Shown here: in pieces, positions 6,321 through 12,745 of the stretch
Numbering within the stretch: the first letter of the stretch is position 1
Layout: each line of letters opens with the position of its first letter
Assembly (NCBI RefSeq): GCF_000611645.1
Contig: NW_014011993.1
Coordinates: forward strand, 1 to 12,745
Length of the DNA: 12,745 nucleotides
Direction of reading: 5' to 3'
Source: Monoraphidium neglectum
Taxonomy: Eukaryota > Chlorophyta > Chlorophyceae > Sphaeropleales > Selenastraceae
Position numbers and translations under genes: made by a program
Notes under the pieces: generated by a model
Told to the model about the DNA's origin: nothing
The model's database searches: none
The model's input: the letters and a program-made list of their open reading frames with translations, nothing else

Positions 6321-8894
6321 ATGGACGTTTCATGCAAGCGTCTCAAGGGCAAGGTATGCGTGCCAGCGTCGGCAACGACGCGCTAGTTGCGAGCTGCTCA
6401 CGCTTGAGCCGCTCATCCGGCGCGTCCTGAGCTCATCACATCCGCCGCTAGCGCATCTGTTGCTGTGTCCCATACAGCACGGTATGCCATCACTAAGGAG
6501 CTCTTGTTCTGAAACAGGTGGCACTGGTGACAGCTGCAACGGCTGGCATTGGGCTGGGCATCGCACGGCGCCTGGGCCAGGAGGGTGCCAGTGTATTCAT
6601 CTGCTCCAGGCAGGGGGGCTGGCTAGAGGGCAAGCGAGTTGTGCTTCCTCGACACAATTGGTGGCAGGGAATAGGAACCGTCCTGGGTTTATGGAAGCCA
6701 AACGAGCCAGCAAGTCGCTGACCGCAGACTACAGCTATGAAAGCCCCTAAACCGTTGCCCATGTGAGTGTAGCCCTGCCAGCCAACCTCTCGCCTTCAAA
6801 GCCACACGTGCACGCAACTTTCATCGCCTGGCCTTGCTGCGCCAAACTTCAGGAAGCAGTCCAACGTGGATGAAACGGTGGCTCAGCTCAGGTCAGAGGG
6901 GCTGGAGGTCCGCGGCTGTGCCTGCCATGTAGGCGACGAGGCGCAGCGGCGGCAGCTGGTCACCAACACACTCGAGGTGGGAGCCACTGCAAGCGAAACC
7001 GTTGCACTGAAAACAATTCTTGATATTCTGTTGCGCAGCATTGCCCCACGGTGAAAGCTGCGACCTGGCTTTGCGGCCCTGTCGTTGATTTTGGGTGTCA
7101 GGAGTGGTTGCACCGTTAGCGAACTGCACCGCCTCCCCCACTCCCTCGTGCGACCCCAGGCCTATGGTCCGTCCATCGACGTGCTGGTGTCTAATGCAGC
7201 CGTCAACCCCACCGCCGGGCCCCTGCTGTCCACCCCCTTGGAAGCCATGGACAAGATCCTGGACATCAACGTCAAGGCAGCACTCGCACTCCTGCAGGTC
7301 AGGACGCGGCGGGGAGCGCGGCCGTTGAACCAGCGGGTTTCTAAGCCTGTTTTGTCATGTGGCCTCTCACAATTGCTATTGACACATGTTCTCTGTCAAT
7401 ATGGTACACATGTTCTCTGTCAATATGGTGTTTGCTTGTGCGGCCAGGCACGTACTTTGGTCCGTGTGGGTGTGGTCTCTACCGTGGTCTTGTCCTGCTG
7501 CTCAGTTGGTCCTGCTGCTCAGTCATTCCCCTGTGCTGCGTACGCCGGTCCCCACCCGCCCGCCCTGCTCCAGGCCGTCGCCCCCCACATGCCTTCGGGG
7601 GGCAGCGTTGTGATGGTGTCAAGTGTCACAGCATACAAGTGAGCGCAGGCAGGGCATGACAGGCCGGACGGGTGCACGGCACCAAGCCACACTTGTTCAG
7701 AGATCTGGCCTCACCAGCTGCATATGCTGCACCCATTTGCTGCGCGTGCAGTTCCCCAAAAGCCTGCCACTTAGGTGTTCATGTGCCAGATGCTGGTTGT
7801 TGCACACATAAACACCGTTATACGTATACACCATCACATCTTTGTGCGGCCGTCCTCCTCAACTGCACCACCGTTTCACTCTTCCCCTGCCCGTTTTGCT
7901 CCGAAGCCCTCCATTTCCCATTGGCTTTTACGCTGTGTCCAAGACAGCACTGCTAGGGCTGGTAAAGGGGCTGGCAGCAGAAATGGGGGCGGCTGGTGTG
8001 CGTGTGAACGGAGTGGTGAGCAGAGCGGGTGGCGGGCTGGCGGCGCAATTGCTCAACCACGCAGACGGGGGCTATTATTGTGTCTGGAGATGAGGTTGTG
8101 ATCTGGCCTCACCAGCTGCATATGCTGCACCCATTTGCTACGCGTGATCTTCTTGATGCGGTGAACGATGCTTGCGAGCACGAGCAACAGCCATCTTCTC
8201 ATATGGGACATCCCATTCCTGCCTTCACCCACCTTCACCAGGCCCCCGGCATCGTGCCCACCAAGTTCTCACAGGCTCTTGTGGCTGACCCCGCATTAGA
8301 GCAGGCCCAGGTGCAGGGGTTGGGGGCAAGCAAGGTGGCCAGAGCAAAGGCCTGCTCACACGTCGCGGGTTTTTTGTGCGTAACCATCAGCTATCTGTCC
8401 CATCTTTGCCTTGGTCACGGTCTGTGCCAGACTGATTGTCATAGCCTGCGCAACCCCCTCTAGTCAGGCGCATAACTCCCAACCGCCATCATGCCAAGCT
8501 GTCCAGCTATGCTCGTGCCACCCGCCCTTGCCTGCTCTTTTCACAGATCGAAGCCACATCCCTCAAGCGCCTTGGCACTCCTGAGGACATTGCTGGGGCA
8601 GTAGCTTTTCTTGCAAGCAGTGATGGTGGGCGTTGAGGGGAGATGTTGTATGAGTGCCCGGCCTTGCGTTGCGAGCAGCACACTGCAGCACACTCTGTGG
8701 CGTTGTGGCCATTACGTGCAACTGGCACGAAACCCCTCTCACACACGTATACACACACACGCACGCACGCACACACACGCACGCACGCACACACACATAC
8801 ACACACACACACCACACACACTCTACACCCTGCAGGCGCATATGTGACGGGCGAGACTCTTGTTGTGGCGGGCGGCATGCCCAGCAAGCTCTGA
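6321..8894 (+). CDS. Short-chain dehydrogenase/reductase, DHRS4-like, 9 exons, PTS1 SKL
   Basis: NAD(P)(H)-dependent carbonyl/alcohol oxidoreductase of the classical SDR family, closest by eye to DHRS4 (peroxisomal carbonyl/retinal reductase). Exons: 6321-6353, 6518-6609, 6853-6976, 7160-7297, 7574-7638, 7907-8015, 8242-8310, 8547-8625, 8836-8894. They total 768 nt, 255 aa, normal for the family. Visible motifs are the cofactor loop TAATAGIG (16-23), SRKQSNVDE after strand beta-2 (41-49), SNAAVNP (94-100), Asn120 in DINVK, Ser146 in VSS, Tyr159 and Lys163 in YAVSK, APG (188-190) and GTPEDIAGAVAFL. The SRK stretch suggests NADP preference. The last residues are PSKL, a canonical peroxisomal signal. 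The ATG at 6321 is the first in frame after the stop at 6243, and its 11-codon exon ends in RLKGK, which joins directly to VALVTAAT. Intron 2 appears to use a GC donor. Every key SDR residue is present. Confidence 0.93.
7382..7429 (+). repeat. Perfect 24-bp tandem duplication in intron 4
   Basis: The unit beginning ACACATGTTCTCTG occurs at 7382-7405 and again at 7406-7429 with no mismatch. It lies in the dehydrogenase intron 7298-7573 and so is a recent local duplication without coding effect. Confidence 0.9.
7492..7523 (+). repeat. Short duplication, 17-bp period
   Basis: GTCCTGCTGCTCAGT is present at 7492-7506 and 7509-7523, in the same intron as the 24-bp duplication. Confidence 0.8.
7702..7748 (+). 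repeat. 47-bp intronic direct repeat, copy 1 (intron 5)
   Basis: The segment starting GATCTGGCCTCACCAGCTGC matches 8100-8146 at 46 of 47 positions (G at 7742, A in the other copy). It lies inside intron 5 (7639-7906). Confidence 0.92.
8100..8146 (+). repeat. 47-bp intronic direct repeat, copy 2 (intron 6)
   Basis: Second copy, 398 bp downstream of the first, inside intron 6 (8016-8241). Flanking sequences are not alike, so this is not a simple duplication of a larger block. Confidence 0.92.
8740..8821 (+). repeat. (AC)n/(ACGC)n microsatellite in intron 8
   Basis: About 80 bases alternate AC and ACGC units with a few interruptions. The tract ends 14 bases before the last dehydrogenase exon (8836), so it occupies the place where the branch point and pyrimidine tract of that acceptor would be. 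It is likely to vary in length between strains. Confidence 0.95.
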
Positions 8895-9099
8895 GGTGGT
8901 AGTGGTGCTGGCCTGTTGGGATCCATGGTTCCGTCTGTTGCAAGTAGACGACATGTGTAGGTGGGCATGGTTTTGGGCTTTTTTGCATCACAAAGCACCC
9001 AATTTGAGTTGCTAGCTTCAACGTAGTGTACTTGAAACGTTGGCTGATCATAACCCCATTTTATGACAAGCTGGCCACCATGTGCGGCACTGACGTCAA

Positions 9100-9104
9100 T
9101 GTAA
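9100..9104 (+). terminator. TGTAA polyadenylation signal of the dehydrogenase gene
   Basis: TGTAA lies 206 bases after the stop codon on the same strand. TGTAA is the well-known polyadenylation signal of chlorophyte algae. A five-base motif occurs by chance, so its position is the main support. Confidence 0.55.
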
Positions 9105-9480
9105 ACGTCGTGTACTGCTTGCGCCTTCTTGCTGCTGCCGCACTCCTTTCTTTGACAAGTTGTGGGTGAGAGCGAATTGTATGCCTCAGCAGGGTTGAAC
9201 CCTCGACAACGTCACCTTGACAAGCATTCTGCACCTCCTTCAAAACTGCAGCAGCAAAAAACACGACCGGCCCAAGGCAGACCTGCGCCTCATGGTTTGA
9301 TGCACATGCTGTGAACTGCTGCCTTGCATTGTTGAGCCCCAGCCTGTCAGCAAGGTGCTACAGCACAGCAAGCGCATTGTTGCCAGAAAAGGGCAGTCCC
9401 TCTAGACAAGCGTAAACAGCGCTTGATGCCATCCCCTAACTGGTGTTGTAGTCATCAGCCGAGCAAAGGAATGGGCGCGA
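9105..9480. other. Short convergent intergenic region
   Basis: These 376 bases separate the two polyadenylation signals of the converging genes. I see no gene or repeat. A minus-strand ORF at 9061-9264 has no recognisable content. Confidence 0.5.
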
Positions 9481-9485
9481 TTACA
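9481..9485 (-). terminator. TGTAA polyadenylation signal of the SWIM gene
   Basis: TTACA on the given strand reads TGTAA on the minus strand, 84 bases past the SWIM stop codon at 9569-9571. Distance and orientation fit an algal polyadenylation signal. Confidence 0.6.
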
Positions 9486-9568
9486 CGCAAACAGCCATGA
9501 GTCAGAAGGGGAGATTGCTGCACAGGATTCAACGTGCCTTGCCCCACGGCGCACGGCGTGCCACATGT

Positions 9569-11805
9569 TCAGGAAGTGCCAGCGGCCCGCCCGCTGGCTG
9601 CCAGCCGCTCCCGCTCCTCGGCCTGCATCTTCTCGTGAAGCCGCTGCAGCATCGACTTGCGTGCCAGGCGTGGTGCCGCTGCGGGCACGGCCGCGGCCGT
9701 TGGCCCTGGTCTTCCTTTGGTACCACAGGAGGGGACCGCTGCTGCTACAGCTGCAGCAGCTGAGCCTGTTTCATCTGAATACAGAGCTGCCTGGCTGCCA
9801 CCCTGGCAACTCCTGGGGTTTGCAGAGCCACCACCTGCACAGTCGGGAAATTGCTGATGCGAATGGTGTAACTCCTGACCAGTGTCCGGCTGGCTGCTGC
9901 CAATGCCTGCGCCACTGCTGGGAATAAACCTGCGCATGGGTGCCAGCTGCACGATGACAGACTCGGCTGCCGCCCGTCCGCCGTCTCCATCATGCTCTTG
10001 CAGCTCCTGTGGCGCGGCGCCTGTAACACATCCTGCCACTTCCTGGGCTGGCACGCCGTTGGTCACTGCAATGGGCTCGCTTGCTGCGGTGCCCTGCTTT
10101 GCTGCAGCACAAGCGACGTCAGCATCTGCCTTATTGAAGGCGGCCAGGGCGATACGGCAGCTGTGCAGCAACTGTGCGTCACTGAGATCTGACAGGCGAT
10201 GCTCGCTGCGACCCCGCTCGGGTAGCCCCACGAGCGCCTCTTTGCTGCTGCTGCGGCCGTTGAGTCCATCAGTGCCATGAGCCACCGTTCGCAGGTGCAT
10301 GTGTACCCCCATCTTGCGCTTGACGACAGGCGGCGCGGGCGCTGCCCTGTCGGCCGCGATGGCAGCCATGCTGACTGGTGACAGCTGCGTTGCCCTCTGC
10401 CCCCCTCCCCGTTCGGCCGCCGTCAGTGCCGCCGCCACTGCCCCGTTGTCGTCCTCCGTATCACACAGATCTACAAACCAGTTGTCACCCCCAGTCACCT
10501 CGGCAAACGGCGCTGCTGACGTCACTGCCGAGCCAGGCAGTCCCTCCTCGCTCCAACCCTGCCTAGAAGCAGCCACGAGCCCGTTCATGTATCCCCAGCT
10601 CTGCGCATCGGGTGCCGCCGTCCTATCCGCCTGCTTCGCCCGCCTGGCGGCAGCTGGCTTCTTGGCCGCCACGTGGCCAGCAGCGGCGGTCTTCGTGGCG
10701 ACCGCAGCCTCGCCATCCCCTGCATAGCTGTCTTCAGTCTTGAGTCTGGGCTTCTCGGTCGCTGCCGCTGCGTGGCCAACAATGCGCGCTTTCTTGGCAT
10801 GTGTCCCTGAATCCTCGGGTTCCTTGATCGCCGCGGCTACCGCCGCTGGCAGGCGGCGCTTGCCATGTCGTGCAGGCGCCTGAATGTTTGCCGCTGGGGG
10901 TGCTGGTGACGGAGGAGCCGTGCATGCACCCTGGTCCTGAGAGGCGTGCTGGCGCTGCTGCTGAGCCCTGCCCTGGCCTGTCGGAGTGCCGCTGCCGTTG
11001 CAGGCGTCCGCACCGCCGCCCTCCACCTCTGTGATGTCTGCCTTATGACTCGCTATGTATAGCAGAAGCCCCAACACATGCTTGCAGCAGTGCTGATCAC
11101 GCTCCCAGGACGGGCAATCGCAACGCGTGACAATGAAGTCCTGGTCGGCGCCATCAAAACCAACGCTCACGCGATATGATTCGCCGCGGCTGCCGCCAGC
11201 CTCCGCGCTGACTCTGCGCCTGCCCGGGTCAGCGGTTACACCTGTAAGCTTTCCAGCGCCAAATACTTCATCCCTAGCGCGCCGCAAGTAGCCCTCCCAC
11301 CTGCAACAGTCGAGTGTAAGTGATGAACGGCGTTTTTTCAGGGCCGCTACCTGGGATCACACTCGATGCGCCGAATTGATGGCCTAGGCTGCACGGCTCT
11401 TGCACTGCCATCAACCCAGAATGCAGCTTTGCCATGCGCTCTGCCCTGCCGTGATTCCAAGGTGGAACAAGCGACACGACACACGAATGTGTACAGCAGC
11501 TGAATCCTCAATTAGGGAAGCGCCCCCTCCCCTGCAGCTGAGCAAGCACTGGGCACGTGCAGTAGATATTTTGTACACTTATTGCGTGAAAACAGGTCCA
11601 CGCGACGCATCAGCAGCAAGCCGTCATAATCCCCAAGGAGGGTTGGCGGCTGCAGCACAAGGCCTTCAAGGCTGCGTAGAGGAAACAGCTCCCCCTTCAA
11701 CCTGACGCCCCTGCTTACGCACCTGCTGTCCAAGCGCCTCTGAGCAAGCCACTCTGCATGACCCTCCACCACGTCTGTGACGCTGGTTGGAGGATCCAAG
11801 CCCAT
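9569..11805 (-). CDS. SWIM zinc-finger protein with long disordered tail; 5' end uncertain
   Basis: The SWIM domain (CxC...CxH zinc-binding fold) is known for binding DNA or protein partners; substrate and partner here are unknown. The last exon, 11300-9569, is a 577-codon frame. The preceding exon ends at 11723 (donor GTGCGT) and joins in phase as RRLDSRWEGYLRRARDEVF. With the ATG at 11805 the protein is 604 aa. Residues 29-110 carry the domain: a GKLTGV...RRVSAEA...YRVSVGF beta region, then CDC (Cys88, Cys90) and CKH (Cys100, His102), followed by VLGLLLYI. The remaining 490 or so residues are rich in Ala, Gly, Ser and charged residues and look disordered. Two patches may fold: LSDAQLLHSCRIALAAFNKA and the C-terminal SMLQRLHEKMQAEERERLAA helix. 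The ATG at 11805 has a weak context. An alternative exon start at 11863, joined to a tiny exon 12442-12408, is phase-compatible but speculative. Confidence 0.75.
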
Positions 11806-12603
11806 GTGCACTTCAGCAGCGCACAACGCAGCACGGTCACCCTGGACGCGCTGCTCACTGGTGCTGGCGGTTGCGCAGTTCAGCCGCAGCTACAATTGAC
11901 GCAAACTTCGGTATCCATGCGACGTGCGGGTGTCACGTGGCTTGGTGCGCGACGTGGCTTGGTTCACGAGCGACAGATCGTTGTCACAGCCTTCGATCGC
12001 GTCTAGAAGAGGGAAATCAACGTCATATCATAAGAATACGATGCTGATAGGTGGCATAAAAGCATTGCGTATGGAGCCTTCAGGAACAACTGCCTGCACC
12101 CTGAGCAGCACCCATTTCAGTGTCCTAGCAGCATGCTGCATCATCAGCATCGTGCTGTGATGGTGCCGCCGTGTGCCTCAACACCAGAGGCGATGCAGGT
12201 TGCAGGTTTCAGGTGGTTCTTTGATCACCAGGCCGCACGGGGCGCGCGACACCGCGAGGAAGCGCTGGCTGTGCTGCTGGGTTGTTGGGCGCGCCCCCGC
12301 GCAGGGGGGGGCGACACACAGCTCGCGAACAACGGTGTAGACAGGGGCGCAGGCGCTGGTACCTGACATGTCTCGAAGGGGCATATGCAGGTCCAGCGCC
12401 TGCTCACAAAGTCGGGGTTGAGATCCTCTTGAGTGAGCGCATCTACACCCCCTCGGCCTTGTGGCTCATGAGCCACGAGGCATGATCATGGGATGTTTAG
12501 GGTGTTAGAGATGGGCCAGGCCGCTTGCGGGCAGCAACGCTACGGTATGCAGGATGATGGTCAAGCCCGGCCCCCTAAAAACTGCAATAAGCTTCAATGC
12601 ATA
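11806..12603. other. Region upstream of the SWIM gene, no firm gene
   Basis: This stretch should contain the SWIM promoter and perhaps one more 5' exon. A candidate minus-strand exon, 12442-12408, starts with ATG, ends at a GTGAGC donor, and would join an acceptor before 11863 in phase, adding residues beginning MRSLKRISTPT. Other ORFs on both strands have no recognisable content. The part from 12230 to 12320 is very GC-rich. Confidence 0.35.
12456..12481. repeat. 26-bp near-perfect palindrome
   Basis: GTGGCTCATGAGCCAC (12461-12476) is a perfect 16-bp palindrome. It extends outward through GCCTT and GAGGC, with only one non-Watson-Crick (T-G) pair. It has no loop, so it is more likely a binding site for a dimeric protein, a cruciform, or chance than an RNA hairpin. 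Confidence 0.8.
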
Positions 12604-12745
12604 TACAGTCTTCCCCCGCTACAGCGAACCCCGCAATAGCGAAAACCCTGCCTACAGCGAACGCCGCCGCTACCCCCGATCGCTCGCCACACAGATTCAC
12701 CCTGCCACAGTGAATATTCACTACGGCTATAGCGAACGCCAAAGA
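12604..12745. mobile_element. Terminal region of a pogo/Tigger-like DNA transposon, cut by the window edge
   Basis: The region begins TA-CAGTCTTCCCCCGC and then repeats variants of CGCTACAGCGAAC: GCTACAGCGAAC, GCAATAGCGAAAA, CCTACAGCGAAC and GCTATAGCGAAC. Elements of the pogo/Tigger branch of Tc1/mariner insert at TA and have ends starting CAGT, followed by iterated motifs of the form CTATAACGAAC. The match of layout and motif is what I see; assigning it to that branch is inference. A 12-bp palindrome, GTGAATATTCAC, lies at 12710-12721. No transposase is visible, so this may be the edge of a full element or a non-autonomous derivative. Confidence 0.5.

Noticed and set aside
9188..9210. Minus-strand GGGTTCAACCC resembling a tRNA T loop
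   Set aside because: The 5-bp T stem does not form, and no cloverleaf can be built around it.
9497..10727. Several plus-strand ORFs opposite the SWIM exon
   Set aside because: They mirror the GC-rich alanine codons of the SWIM gene and show no domain.
1..12745. CRISPR array, bacterial operon or prophage
   Set aside because: There are no regularly spaced repeats with unique spacers and no ribosome-binding sites, and the real genes are intron-rich eukaryotic genes.

Overview
The window looks like nuclear DNA of a green alga. Three things point there. First, it holds plant-type telomeric repeats (CCCTAAA units) inside the sequence. Second, its genes are GC-rich and broken by many short introns that mostly start GTGAG and end GCAG. 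Third, the pentamer TGTAA, the usual green-algal polyadenylation signal, lies just past two of the genes. The 7-base telomere unit argues against Chlamydomonas reinhardtii itself, whose unit is TTTTAGGG. A Haematococcus-like or other chlamydomonadalean or plant-lineage alga is my inference, not a demonstrated identity. Nothing suggests a bacterium, and there is no operon or CRISPR array.

Layout: 1-1040 is non-coding, repeat-rich DNA with three blocks of degenerate telomeric repeat, one inverted relative to the others, plus hairpins. 1042-2490 holds ORFs of doubtful reality and one diverged copy of a 64-bp repeat. Three multi-exon genes follow. (1) 5801-2494, minus strand: an alpha/beta hydrolase of the EMB8/ABHD1-ABHD3/YheT family, rebuilt in 8 exons to 602 aa. 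(2) 6321-8894, plus strand: a short-chain dehydrogenase/reductase of the DHRS4 type, rebuilt in 9 exons to exactly 255 codons plus stop. (3) 11805 (or further upstream) to 9569, minus strand: a SWIM zinc-finger protein with a long alanine-rich, probably disordered tail. Genes 1 and 2 diverge from a shared 519-bp interval. Genes 2 and 3 converge, with a TGTAA after each. The right end has no clear gene, and from 12604 to the edge it looks like the terminal region of a pogo/Tigger-like DNA transposon.

Most notable biology: the two divergent genes encode proteins ending in peroxisomal import signals, SKM for the hydrolase and SKL for the dehydrogenase. They may be a co-regulated peroxisomal pair in which an acyl/ester hydrolase and a carbonyl reductase act on related lipid or carbonyl substrates. 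The targeting signals are read directly from the sequence; the joint function is inference. Exon boundaries were deduced by reading frame, splice consensus and family conservation, with no transcript data.
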